Part shown: piece by piece, positions 7,872 to 16,461 of the stretch
How the letters are laid out: each line of letters begins with the position of its first letter
How positions within the stretch are numbered: position 1 is the first letter of the stretch
The notes under the pieces: generated by a model
What the model saw: the letters and a program-made list of their open reading frames with translations, nothing else
Told to the model about the DNA's origin: nothing
The model's database searches: none
Position numbers and translations under genes: made by a program
Source: Bacillota bacterium
Lineage (GTDB): Bacteria; Bacillota_I; Bacilli_A; Erysipelotrichales; Erysipelotrichaceae
Assembly: GCA_023388995.1 (NCBI GenBank)
Contig: JAEWFD010000002.1
Coordinates: 16,071-80,070, forward strand
DNA: 64,000 nt
Reading direction: 5' to 3'

Positions 7872-9722
7872 ATGAATAAGTTACAAAAGAAACGTCTGCG
7901 TATTATAAGCGGTGCCCTGCTCTTTCTGCTGGGACTCGTCTTAGAACTGCAGCCGTCATTGGAATTTCTGCTTTTTCTCATCGCCTATCTGATTACCGGA
8001 TATGATATTGTCTACAAAGCAGTCCGCAACATCCTGCGTGGACAAGTATTTGACGAGAACTTCTTGATGAGTATTGCGACTATCGGTGCTTTCCTGATCG
8101 GAGATTTCCCGGAAGGTGTCGGTGTCATGTTGTTTTACCAAGTCGGAGAACTATTCCAAAGCTATGCTGTCAATCAGTCCCGCAAGTCGATTGCATCCTT
8201 GATGGATATTCGTCCGGACTATGCCAATTTGAAACGCGGTGATCAGCTGGAAACAGTAGATCCCGATGAGGTTGCGATTGATGATATCATCGTTGTAAAA
8301 GCAGGAGAGAAAATTCCTTTGGATGGGATTATCATAGAAGGATTTTCTTCTCTTGATACTTCCGCGTTAACCGGGGAATCACTGCCTCGTGAGGTTAGTG
8401 CCGGAATGGATGTATTGAGTGGCTGCATCAATATAAATGGACTGCTGACCATTCGCGTTACCAAGGAATTCGGCGAATCAACCGTCAGCAAGATTCTTGA
8501 TCTGGTTGAAAATGCGGCGAGCAAGAAAGCCAAAACCGAAGATTTCATTACGAAGTTTGCCCGCTATTATACCCCTGCTGTTGTCGTTTTGGCAGCGATC
8601 ATTGCAATCGTGCCGCCGCTGGTGCTGCCCGATGCAACGTTTGCCGAGTGGATTTACCGCGGACTTACATTCCTCGTTATTTCTTGCCCATGTGCACTAG
8701 TTATCTCTATTCCGCTTGGTTTCTTCGGAGGCATTGGCGGTGCTTCCAAAAAAGGGATTTTAGTGAAGGGAAGCAATTATTTAGAGGCATTAACCAAAAC
8801 CGAACTGGTTGTTTTTGATAAAACAGGCACTTTGACAAAGGGTGTCTTTCAGGTAACGCAAATCCATGCGGTAATTGGCTCTGAAGCAGAACTGTTGGAA
8901 ACTGCTGCCTATGCCGAAAGCTATTCCAACCACCCTATTTCATTGTCGCTCAAACAAGCTTACGGGAAAGAAATTGATGCCGCACTTGTCAGCAATGTAG
9001 AAGAAATTGCCGGACATGGCGTACAGGCAGTTGTGAAGGATCATACCATCCTCGCAGGAAATGCAAAGTTGATGATTCAGCACCAAATCCCATATATCAG
9101 CGAAGTACCTGTCGGCACGATTGTCCATGTTGCTGTGGATGGGGTCTATCACGGGTATCTGGTGATTGCGGATGAATTGAAAGAGGATGCACAGGCAGCA
9201 CTGCAGGCACTCAAGCAGGAACAAATTCAAAAAACAGTCATGCTGACCGGTGATTCTCAAGCTGTTGGCAGCCACGTTGCCCAAGCATTGGGTCTGGATT
9301 CCTTCTTTGCAGAATTGCTTCCTGCGGATAAAGTGACCAAAGTGGAAGAATTGTTTCAGACAAAATCAGCATCCGGCAAACTAGTCTTTGTCGGGGATGG
9401 TATTAACGATGCTCCTGTGCTGGCACGTGCCGATATCGGCATTGCCATGGGTGGTTTAGGTTCTGATGCTGCCATTGAAGCAGCAGATATCGTAATCATG
9501 ACAGATGAGCCTTCTAAGATCGCAACAGCCATTCGCATTGCGAAAAGAACCATTCGTATCGTTAACCAAAATATTATTTTCTCTCTTGGCGTCAAAGCTG
9601 GTGTCTTGATCCTCGCAGCCATGGGCTATGCTCCGATGTGGGCTGGTGTTCTAGCTGATGTTGGCGTCACCATTCTCGCTGTGCTCAATGCATCGCGTGC
9701 ATTAAGAGTTAATTCTCTATAA
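7872..9722 (+). CDS. cadA: P1B-type Cd/Zn/Pb-exporting ATPase without N-terminal metal-binding domain
   Basis: A 616-residue heavy-metal ATPase that pumps divalent soft metals out across the membrane. It has the transmembrane CPC motif (about residues 271-273, SCPCAL), phosphorylation site DKTGTLT (Asp near 316), SNHPIS, and GDGINDAPVLARADIGIAMGG split over the usual hinge region; the last helix reads WAGVLADVGVTILAVLNA, as in the Zn/Cd/Pb group. The N-terminus goes straight into membrane helices; the HMA domain that usually precedes them is encoded separately upstream. AAGGAGAG lies 5 bases before the ATG. Operator O2 lies between it and the HMA gene. Confidence 0.93.
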   Translation: MNKLQKKRLRIISGALLFLLGLVLELQPSLEFLLFLIAYLITGYDIVYKAVRNILRGQVFDENFLMSIATIGAFLIGDFPEGVGVMLFYQVGELFQSYAVNQSRKSIASLMDIRPDYANLKRGDQLETVDPDEVAIDDIIVVKAGEKIPLDGIIIEGFSSLDTSALTGESLPREVSAGMDVLSGCININGLLTIRVTKEFGESTVSKILDLVENAASKKAKTEDFITKFARYYTPAVVVLAAIIAIVPPLVLPDATFAEWIYRGLTFLVISCPCALVISIPLGFFGGIGGASKKGILVKGSNYLEALTKTELVVFDKTGTLTKGVFQVTQIHAVIGSEAELLETAAYAESYSNHPISLSLKQAYGKEIDAALVSNVEEIAGHGVQAVVKDHTILAGNAKLMIQHQIPYISEVPVGTIVHVAVDGVYHGYLVIADELKEDAQAALQALKQEQIQKTVMLTGDSQAVGSHVAQALGLDSFFAELLPADKVTKVEELFQTKSASGKLVFVGDGINDAPVLARADIGIAMGGLGSDAAIEAADIVIMTDEPSKIATAIRIAKRTIRIVNQNIIFSLGVKAGVLILAAMGYAPMWAGVLADVGVTILAVLNASRALRVNSL

Positions 9723-9736
9723 ACTAGTTATCATCT

Positions 9737-9763
9737 GACCATCGCTAAACCCGATGGTCTTTT
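9737..9763 (+). terminator. Terminator of the cad operon
   Basis: GACCATCG and CGATGGTC form an 8-base-pair stem with a 7-base loop, followed by TTTT, 15 bases after the cadA stop. Confidence 0.85.
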
Positions 9764-9782
9764 ACATTGAAATGGGATATCC

Positions 9783-10049
9783 TCATTTATCATATACCAT
9801 TCTAAAAATATATTTCCCCTTTCCTTTCCCCTTTACAGATTCGATAATCTCCAGTGTTCTCATAAGTGAAATAATTGATCCTGCATTCCGTTCTGAACAT
9901 TTAAGCATTTTAGAGACTTCTCTTCTTCCAAACACCTGATTATCATCCAATTCATTGTACAAATGAACAATGGAATTTTTCATAATATCAGAAATTTTCT
10001 TCTCAATAAACAACCTCTCAATCGGCACTTTTTGATGTCCAACCGGCAC
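9783..10049 (-). pseudogene. Remnant of a protein with a C-terminal winged-helix domain (Fic/AlbA_2-like tail)
   Basis: The frame encodes 88 residues: a KVPVGHQKVPIE linker, then a helix-turn-helix region (FGRREVSKMLKCSERNAGSIISLM) ending in GKGKGKYIF. Such tails close many Fic and ATP-binding AlbA_2 proteins of mobile or accessory regions, so this looks like the last part of a larger gene. The only start, a GTG at 10049, comes two codons after an in-frame TAA and has no ribosome site. The linker is itself an 11-base direct repeat (CGGCACTTTTT twice). I recognise the fold type only; the parent gene is inferred. Confidence 0.5.
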
Positions 10050-10092
10050 TTTTTATTTATTAATACTTATATTCTCATTACATTCTTCACAC

Positions 10093-10132
10093 AAAAAAAC
10101 CAACCTTTACTCTTAGTTATCTAAGATAAGGT
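10093..10132 (-). terminator. Terminator of pcrA
   Basis: On the minus strand ACCTTATCTTAG pairs with CTAAGAGTAAAGGT (inner stem CTTAG/CTAAG, outer ACCTT/AAGGT) and is followed three bases later by seven T. It lies about 60 bases past the pcrA stop. Confidence 0.7.
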
Positions 10133-10188
10133 CAGTTTCATTGTGCGCAAATTCTAATTAACTTCAAATATTATTTGTTGTATTTCTA

Positions 10189-12324
10189 TTAATTCTTTAA
10201 CTGCAAGGACGGATGCCCTGTCATTAAAGTCTTGATACCATGCGGATAAGCAAACGCAATCGTCACACTTGCTTCATCAGCCTTAATCACAATTCCTTCG
10301 CCAAACACACTGTGAACCACAACATCACTTTTCTTGAACCGTGTTTTGGAAGCTTTCTTAATCTCATCCTGGCTGAACCCTAATTCCGTAATTGTAGGTT
10401 CCTTCTGTTTCACAGGCTGAATACCGATTTGTTCCAAGCATTCTTCATCAATCTCTTTGATGAAACGAGAAGGGATTTTCAAGCCATTAAACACAAAACT
10501 GAACCCTTGGCTGTCACTGAGATATAACTGCCGCTTCGCTCTGGTAAAAGCAACATATGCCAATCGCCGTTCCTCTTCCAGACCACGGGAGCCTTCTGCC
10601 ATTGCCCTCTCATTCGGAAACACACTTTCACTTAGCGAAACTACCAGTACCGTATCAAATTCCAGACCCTTGGCACTGTGCACTGTCATCAAGGATACAT
10701 AATCTCCTTCTTCATACACATCCTTATCACTGTATAAAGAAATAATCTGCAAATATTCATCAAGCGTGCCTTCCGGATTGTTTTTCTCAAAGTACATGAT
10801 ATCATTCAACAATTCCTTCAAGTTTTCGCTGCGGTCAATCTCTTTGGATTCTTCGAGCATAAATTTGTATCCCGATTCCTGCAAAATCAGTTCCAGGAGT
10901 TCGGTAATCTTCATGGCAGTCATCTTCTCTTGCCAGGATGCCACCAGCTGCGTAAATCGCTCTAATTCTTTTTTGGTTTTGCCGGAGAACAACTCACTTT
11001 GCGTACTCGCTACTTCGATCAACGTCTTCCCTGTTCCATCTTGCTGCTGCACCAGAGTATCCAAAGTCTTAGCTCCGATTCCCCGTTTTGGAGTATTGAT
11101 GACTCTGGTGAAAGCCAGGTCATCGCCTTTGCAAACAAGTCGCAGATAGGAAATCGCATCCTTGATTTCGGCACGGTCGTAGAAGCGCATGCCGCCAAAG
11201 ATTTTGTAAGGAATATGACGCTCCAGCAGCACTTTTTCAATTCCCCGGGAAATGTAATTCGAACGATACAAGACAGCAATATCACGATATTTGCGACCTG
11301 CTTTGTACTCTGCCTGAATGGTATCACAAATAAATTGCGCTTCTACTTCCTCATTTAAAGCGCTGTAATACCGGATTTGATGGCCATTCTCCCGTCTGGT
11401 AAACAAGTCTTTCTTCAAACGATTGCGATTGTTATCGATCAGCGCATTCGCCCCCCGCAAGATATGACCGGAAGAACGATAATTCTCATTCAGATAAATA
11501 GTTTGCGCACCGGGAAAATCATGGTCAAAATTCATTATAATATTCACATCCGCACCACGCCAAGTATAAATGGTTTGGTCGGGATCACCTACAACATATA
11601 CCTCATTGCGTTCACCTGCCAGCAAACGAATAAATTCATACTGCACACCGTCAACATCCTGAAACTCATCTACCAGGATATAGTTAAATCTTCTTTGCCA
11701 TTTCTGCAAAGCCTGCGGATTCGTTTTAAACAAACGGACGCAAAACAACAACAAGTCATCAAAATCTAGTGCAAACAAAGCTTTTAATCTATTCTGATAA
11801 TATTCATAGACCTTTGCCTTCTGCAATTCATAAGGATTCTTCCCTGCCAACTCATAGGCATGTTCAATGCTGACATCGCCGCCCTTATTTCCGCCGATAT
11901 AATCTAATGCATTGCTGTACGAGAAGTATTTGCTGTCAATATTTAATTTTTTATAGGCTTCCTTCAGAATACTTTTCTGATCATCACTATCCAAAACTGT
12001 GAAGTTGCGCGGATAGCTCAAATACTGAATATCCTGCCGCAAAATGGTTACGCAAAGGGAGTGGATGGTGGAGATATGAACCCCTGCCGCTTTATCTTCC
12101 AATAGCTGAATAATGCGGCTTTGCATCTCTTTGGCTGCCTTATTGGTAAAGGTAATCGCCACGATATTGCGCGGCGGAACACCGATCATTCCAATCAAAT
12201 ATGCAATTCTGGTGATCAAAACTCTGGTTTTCCCGCTTCCCGCACCTGCTACAATGCGTAAATACGGAGCACTGGCAGTCACTGCTGCCTTCTGTGCATC
12301 ATTCAAATGTTCCAACAATTCCAC
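10189..12324 (-). CDS. pcrA: ATP-dependent DNA helicase PcrA/UvrD
   Basis: A 711-residue superfamily 1A helicase for repair and for clearing proteins from DNA. Motifs in order: Q motif near residue 11, GAGSGKT (27-33), DEFQDVD, GDPDQTIYTWRGAD, NYRSSGHIL, TVHSAKGLEFDTV and RLAYVAFTRAKR, then a C-terminal Tudor-like tail with VVHSVFGEGIVIKAD as in PcrA. I choose the GTG at 12324: GAGGTG lies 6 bases upstream and a promoter (12345-12372) would start transcription about 14 bases before it, so the longer open frame to 12429 cannot be used. In many Firmicutes pcrA stands directly before ligA; here 4.4 kb of other genes separate them. Confidence 0.9.
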   Translation of the reverse strand: MELLEHLNDAQKAAVTASAPYLRIVAGAGSGKTRVLITRIAYLIGMIGVPPRNIVAITFTNKAAKEMQSRIIQLLEDKAAGVHISTIHSLCVTILRQDIQYLSYPRNFTVLDSDDQKSILKEAYKKLNIDSKYFSYSNALDYIGGNKGGDVSIEHAYELAGKNPYELQKAKVYEYYQNRLKALFALDFDDLLLFCVRLFKTNPQALQKWQRRFNYILVDEFQDVDGVQYEFIRLLAGERNEVYVVGDPDQTIYTWRGADVNIIMNFDHDFPGAQTIYLNENYRSSGHILRGANALIDNNRNRLKKDLFTRRENGHQIRYYSALNEEVEAQFICDTIQAEYKAGRKYRDIAVLYRSNYISRGIEKVLLERHIPYKIFGGMRFYDRAEIKDAISYLRLVCKGDDLAFTRVINTPKRGIGAKTLDTLVQQQDGTGKTLIEVASTQSELFSGKTKKELERFTQLVASWQEKMTAMKITELLELILQESGYKFMLEESKEIDRSENLKELLNDIMYFEKNNPEGTLDEYLQIISLYSDKDVYEEGDYVSLMTVHSAKGLEFDTVLVVSLSESVFPNERAMAEGSRGLEEERRLAYVAFTRAKRQLYLSDSQGFSFVFNGLKIPSRFIKEIDEECLEQIGIQPVKQKEPTITELGFSQDEIKKASKTRFKKSDVVVHSVFGEGIVIKADEASVTIAFAYPHGIKTLMTGHPSLQLKN

Positions 12325-12344
12325 GTTGATCACCTCACCATGAC

Positions 12345-12372
12345 AGTATATCATAACTTTCTGAGCACTCAA
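12345..12372 (-). promoter_or_regulatory. Promoter of pcrA
   Basis: Minus-strand TTGAGT and TATACT are 16 bases apart and the -10 is preceded by TGA (extended -10). It decides the GTG start at 12324. Confidence 0.7.
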
Positions 12373-12440
12373 ATAGGATTGTCGTTTTCTGCAGGGAAAA
12401 GAAAAGTGACCAGTTGCTGCTTTGTCCATCTATCAAACAC

Positions 12441-12469
12441 TTAACAATCAGAACGAATTGGGGTATAAT
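12441..12469 (+). promoter_or_regulatory. Promoter of the first LCP gene
   Basis: TTAACA at 12441-12446 and TATAAT at 12464-12469 are 17 bases apart. The second LCP gene has the same two hexamers with the same spacing. Confidence 0.8.
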
Positions 12470-12493
12470 AAATCATTGTAAAAGGAGTATCCT

Positions 12494-14131
12494 ATGAAAT
12501 ACGTAAAACCTAACAAAAAAGCAAAACCAATCGTAGCAACAAATAGCAAGCAAACCAGAAAAACAAAAAAACGGAAACTGCGGATTGCGGGACTGGATGT
12601 ATTGTTGAGCGTTGTATTGCTCGCTGCTTTGATCTATTTATTTTATATTTTAATTCCGATGGAAGTTCTGCCAGCCACTTGGGTTACACTAGCCGTTCTG
12701 GTAGGAGTCATTTTGCTTCTTCTGAATTTGATCCTTTCCATGATTCGCCAGCCCATGGCAACCCATTGGGTGCGGCGGCTTGTGGTAGTACTGCTTGTCG
12801 GAGCCTTCGGCTTTGCTTCCTATTCTGTACAGAAAGTGGATGAGGCCATTACCGAGGTCATGCAGCTGCCAACAAGCGTCAAGGAATATGTCTCCATCAT
12901 CATGCTGCGGGATGCAAAGCTGACAGATATTCGCAGCTTGCAAGGAAAAACAGTCGGCTTGCAGCGGACATTTGATGCAGAGCACATGGATATTGCGACG
13001 CAGCATCTGAAAGACAGCGGTGTTTCCTTCAAGACAGATACCTTTCAGGACTATGCCAGTGCCGTCAAAGCACTTTATGACAAAGATATTACAGCGATTG
13101 TCATGAGTGAATCATACCGGACCTTGGTAGAAGAAACATACGAAGACTTTGCAGATAAAACGGCAATTGTTGATGCAGCAGAAATTGAGATTCCTGTCAT
13201 GCAAATCGTGAAGCCGATTGATATTACTGCCAACAGCTTTACCGTCTTTGTCAGCGGAATTGATACATTAGGAAAAGCAAGCTTGCGCACACCTACGGAT
13301 GCCAACTTGATTGTGACGGTTAATCCGCTTACCAAGCATATTGTCATCAACTCCATCCCGCGGGATGCTTATCTGCCAAATGCCTGTATGGGCAACCGGC
13401 CGGATAAATTGACCCATACCGGATTGCAAGGAATTGACTGTACGATCAGAACGATTGAGCAGGCATTGGATATTGATATTAACTACTATGCGAAAATTAC
13501 CTTCTCCTCTGTCATTGATGCCATTGATACCCTCGGAGGCATTGATGTGAATGTGCCGATGGATTTCTGTGAACGTCCGGCAAATCGCAATTACAGCAAG
13601 AAGAACATTGTATATGTGAAAAAAGGTCAGCAAACATTAACAGGTGCGAAAGCATTGGCACTGGCTCGTCACCGCAAAACCGTAAAAGATGGTGACTTGG
13701 GACGTGCCAAAAACCAGCAGCTGGTAGTCAATGCCATGATTAAGAAAGCCGCTTCTCCGGATACTCTGGGGAAAATCGATCAGTTGATCCAAGTTGTGAG
13801 TGATACCGTGCAAACCAACCTCACAAAGAAAGAGATCTACCGGTTTGCGAATGCATTTGCCAGCGACTTGAAACCATGGACCTTTACCAACCATGTAATT
13901 AAAGGCGTTCCAGGCTGGGGTGAAACGGCCAGCATTCCGGGTATGGAACTGAGCATTGTCAATCTATCTCAGGATGACATGGATACAATCAAATATGTCA
14001 TCAAGATGGCAACTTCCGATACCGACCTATCTGCGTTCCAGTTCTCTACGAACAATCTAGTGATCAAAGATATTCCGCTAGATGGCGAAACAACAGGCGC
14101 AGAAGGTACCGATTTCTGTCATTTAAATTAA
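12494..14131 (+). CDS. LytR-CpsA-Psr (LCP) family glycopolymer ligase, paralogue 1
   Basis: A 545-residue membrane protein. LCP enzymes transfer undecaprenyl-linked glycopolymers such as teichoic acids or capsule to peptidoglycan or protein outside the cell. A basic N-terminus is followed by three hydrophobic helices (roughly 30-55, 58-78, 88-107), then an extracellular segment (about 125-235) that resembles half of a family 3 solute-binding protein (LQGKTVGLQRTF, AIVMSESYR), and the LCP core (about 250-425) with DANLIVTVNP, NSIPRDAYLPNACMG and ALARHRKTVKDGDLGRAKNQ. AAAGGAG lies 7 bases before the ATG. It is about as long as its neighbour and clearly a tandem duplicate. The wall polymer it attaches is unknown; the WecA/TagO-like gene upstream is a candidate partner. 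Confidence 0.9.
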   Translation: MKYVKPNKKAKPIVATNSKQTRKTKKRKLRIAGLDVLLSVVLLAALIYLFYILIPMEVLPATWVTLAVLVGVILLLLNLILSMIRQPMATHWVRRLVVVLLVGAFGFASYSVQKVDEAITEVMQLPTSVKEYVSIIMLRDAKLTDIRSLQGKTVGLQRTFDAEHMDIATQHLKDSGVSFKTDTFQDYASAVKALYDKDITAIVMSESYRTLVEETYEDFADKTAIVDAAEIEIPVMQIVKPIDITANSFTVFVSGIDTLGKASLRTPTDANLIVTVNPLTKHIVINSIPRDAYLPNACMGNRPDKLTHTGLQGIDCTIRTIEQALDIDINYYAKITFSSVIDAIDTLGGIDVNVPMDFCERPANRNYSKKNIVYVKKGQQTLTGAKALALARHRKTVKDGDLGRAKNQQLVVNAMIKKAASPDTLGKIDQLIQVVSDTVQTNLTKKEIYRFANAFASDLKPWTFTNHVIKGVPGWGETASIPGMELSIVNLSQDDMDTIKYVIKMATSDTDLSAFQFSTNNLVIKDIPLDGETTGAEGTDFCHLN

Positions 14132-14136
14132 TAGAC

Positions 14137-14167
14137 AAAGCAGCGAATGGAAAATTTGCTGCTTTTT
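14137..14167 (+). terminator. Terminator after LCP gene 1
   Basis: AAAGCAGC and GCTGCTTT pair around a 13-base loop and run into TTTTT. It ends the first LCP transcript before the promoter of the second. Confidence 0.8.
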
Positions 14168-14215
14168 ATATGGTAGCGATACTTTATAGGTGACTATTCA
14201 ATTCCACACGAATCC

Positions 14216-14244
14216 TTAACAATATCAGAATTATTGTGTATAAT
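14216..14244 (+). promoter_or_regulatory. Promoter of the second LCP gene
   Basis: TTAACA (14216-14221), 17 bases, TATAAT (14239-14244): identical hexamers and spacing to the promoter of LCP gene 1, so the duplication included the promoter. Confidence 0.8.
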
Positions 14245-14267
14245 AAACTTAGTTAAGGGGGAATTTC

Positions 14268-15890
14268 ATGAAACAAAGAAAAGCAGTTCATAAGCCAATC
14301 CCAGCAAAAACAATCCGGAAACGAAAACGGAGATTGCGAATAGCTGGTTTGGATCTGTTGCTTGCGGCTGTATTGCTGTGTTCTATCATATTCCTGTTCA
14401 TCACCCTATTTCCGCTGGGCATTCTTCCTGCAGCATGGATAATTCTGGCAGTCTTAGCATGTTTTTCCTTGTTGCTTCTGCAACTTATTCTGGCGCGGGT
14501 TCGCCAGCCAATGACACTGCATTGGCTGCGTCGCTTTATTGCTGTCATTGTGATTGGTGTCTTTTTCTTTTTCGCATATTCCATTCAAAAAATGGATGAA
14601 GCAATGACAGAAGTGCTGCACCTTCCTGTCGGTATGACAGAATATATCTCCATCATAACCCTGCGGGATGCCAAACTAACTGATCTAATGCATTTAAGCG
14701 GAAAAACCATTGGTTTGCAGCGAACCTTCGATGCAAAACATATGGATCTCGCAGCAAAGTATCTCAACAATAGTGGTCTTACCTACCAGACAAAAAACTT
14801 TCAGGATTATCCGACAGCCGTCAAAGCTTTATATGACAAGCAAGTCGGCGCCATTGTCATGAGCGAATCCTATCGCTCCTTAGTAGAGGAAACGTATGAA
14901 GACTTTGCGGCGAAAACAACCATTGTTGCCGCCGCAGAGATAGAGATACCAGTTGTAGAGATTGTTAAGCCAATTGATATCACAACGAATAGCTTCACCG
15001 TTTTTGTCAGCGGGATCGATACATTAGGAAAAGCCAGCTTGCGATCTCCTTCCGATGCCAACTTGATTGTGACCGTAAATCCGTTAACCAAGCATATTGT
15101 TATCAATTCTATTCCGCGGGATGCTTATCTTTCAAATGCTTGCATGGGCAATCAGCCGGACAAACTGAATCACACGGGCTTGCAAGGGATTGACTGTACG
15201 ATTAAAACCATTGAGCAGGCACTCAATATTGATGTTAACTACTATGCCAAGATTACTTTTTCTTCTGTAATAGATGTAATTGATACCTTGGGCGGAATCG
15301 ATGTGAACGTTCCTATGGACTTTTGCGAACGACCAGCCAATCGCAGTTACAGCAAGCAAAATATTATCTACATCAAAAAAGGAATACAAACATTGACAGG
15401 GGCCAAAGCATTGGCATTGGCGCGTCATCGCTCTACCGTTCAAGGCGGTGACTTCGGCCGGGCTCAAAATCAGCAGCTGGTAGTTAATGCCATGATCAAA
15501 AAAGCTGCTTCACCGAAAACAGTGGGTAAAATTGATCAACTGATTCAAGTGGTGAGTGATACGGTTCAAACCAATCTTACCAAAAAAGAGATTTATCGTT
15601 TTGCCAGTACCTTTGCAAGTGATTTAAAGCCATGGACCTTTACCAATCATGTCATCAAGGGCGATATCGGCTGGGGTGAAACTGCTAGTATGCCAGGCCA
15701 AGAACTTAGTATTGTAAATCTTGCGGAAGAGGATATGAATTCCGTCAAATACATCATCAAAATGGCCGCATCAGATACCGATTTATCTAATTTCCGTTTT
15801 TCCGCAAATAACCTTGTTATTCAGGAAATTTCCATCGACGGTGAAACAGCAGGTGCTGAAGGTACCGATTACTGTCATTTGAATAAGTAG
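14268..15890 (+). CDS. LytR-CpsA-Psr (LCP) family glycopolymer ligase, paralogue 2
   Basis: A 540-residue paralogue of the upstream protein, nearly identical through the LCP core: SGIDTLGKASLRSPSDANLI, SIPRDAYLSNACMG, VPMDFCERPANRSY and ALARHRSTVQGGDFGRAQNQ. It keeps the three membrane helices and the same solute-binding-like insert. Both proteins end in TGAEGTDFCHLN or AGAEGTDYCHLN, a shared tail whose role I do not know; it also appears in altered form in the third paralogue. GGGGG precedes the ATG. It has its own promoter and lies between its twin and a MarR gene. Confidence 0.9.
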   Translation: MKQRKAVHKPIPAKTIRKRKRRLRIAGLDLLLAAVLLCSIIFLFITLFPLGILPAAWIILAVLACFSLLLLQLILARVRQPMTLHWLRRFIAVIVIGVFFFFAYSIQKMDEAMTEVLHLPVGMTEYISIITLRDAKLTDLMHLSGKTIGLQRTFDAKHMDLAAKYLNNSGLTYQTKNFQDYPTAVKALYDKQVGAIVMSESYRSLVEETYEDFAAKTTIVAAAEIEIPVVEIVKPIDITTNSFTVFVSGIDTLGKASLRSPSDANLIVTVNPLTKHIVINSIPRDAYLSNACMGNQPDKLNHTGLQGIDCTIKTIEQALNIDVNYYAKITFSSVIDVIDTLGGIDVNVPMDFCERPANRSYSKQNIIYIKKGIQTLTGAKALALARHRSTVQGGDFGRAQNQQLVVNAMIKKAASPKTVGKIDQLIQVVSDTVQTNLTKKEIYRFASTFASDLKPWTFTNHVIKGDIGWGETASMPGQELSIVNLAEEDMNSVKYIIKMAASDTDLSNFRFSANNLVIQEISIDGETAGAEGTDYCHLNK

Positions 15891-15923
15891 TATAAATCTA
15901 CGGATATCCTCTATATTACAACC

Positions 15924-15952
15924 TTGACAATAGTCCGATTTCAGACTATAAT
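15924..15952 (+). promoter_or_regulatory. Promoter of the marR-phosphatidyltransferase operon
   Basis: TTGACA (15924-15929) and TATAAT (15947-15952) are exactly 17 bases apart, a consensus sigma-A promoter. The spacer contains the first MarR dyad. Confidence 0.88.
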
Positions 15953-15972
15953 TACAGTATCCGAAATCGGAC
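15933..15972 (+). promoter_or_regulatory. Paired MarR operator dyads
   Basis: GTCCGATTTC (15933-15942) and GAAATCGGAC (15963-15972) are perfect inverted copies 20 bases apart. Each can also be read as a short dyad: TCCGATTTCAGA (15934-15945, one mismatch in the arms) and TCCGAAATCGGA (15960-15971, perfect arms). The first sits between -35 and -10 and the second at the transcription start, an ideal layout for autorepression. Confidence 0.75.
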
Positions 15973-15992
15973 ACTTACAGGAGGTGGATTCA

Positions 15993-16454
15993 TTGAGCGA
16001 GCAAATCAAGCAGCAATTGAAACAGTTAAACAAACAAGTCAAAGAACTAACTGCAATCTACCATCACGCCGCAATCAAGGCTGGACTTTCCGATGGAGAA
16101 TTCTGGGTCTTCTATGCCCTATTGCTGCTAGATGGCGAATATACCCAGCAAGACATTTGTGATATGTGGTCCTTGCCCAAGCAAACCATCCATTCCGTCA
16201 TTACTACGCTGGCAAAGAAAGGCTATGTATTCTTGGAGACGATACCTGGCACACGCAATAAAAAGATCATTCGTCTGACCCAAGGCGGAAAAAGTATATC
16301 CGAAAACACCATGTCCGGAATCTTTCAGGCCGAACAACGTGCGCTTGCCCGTTTGACTGAACAAGAACGGCAGCTATATCTTTCCTTGCTAGTCAAATAT
16401 ACCTCTTTGCTGCAGGAAGAAATGCAACGCATTCCTTCTGCGCTAGAACAGTGA
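15993..16454 (+). CDS. MarR-family transcriptional regulator
   Basis: A 153-residue MarR-type winged-helix protein with the recognition region YTQQDICDMWSLPKQTIHSV and the wing ETIPGTRNKKIIRLTQGGK. The start is the TTG at 15993, with AGGAGG 8 bases upstream; the frame is open further upstream but would run into the promoter. It is cotranscribed with the phosphatidyltransferase gene 7 bases downstream and probably represses its own promoter through the two dyads. The ligand is not known; the partner gene suggests a membrane-lipid link. Confidence 0.85.
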   Translation: MSEQIKQQLKQLNKQVKELTAIYHHAAIKAGLSDGEFWVFYALLLLDGEYTQQDICDMWSLPKQTIHSVITTLAKKGYVFLETIPGTRNKKIIRLTQGGKSISENTMSGIFQAEQRALARLTEQERQLYLSLLVKYTSLLQEEMQRIPSALEQ

Positions 16455-16461
16455 GTACCTT

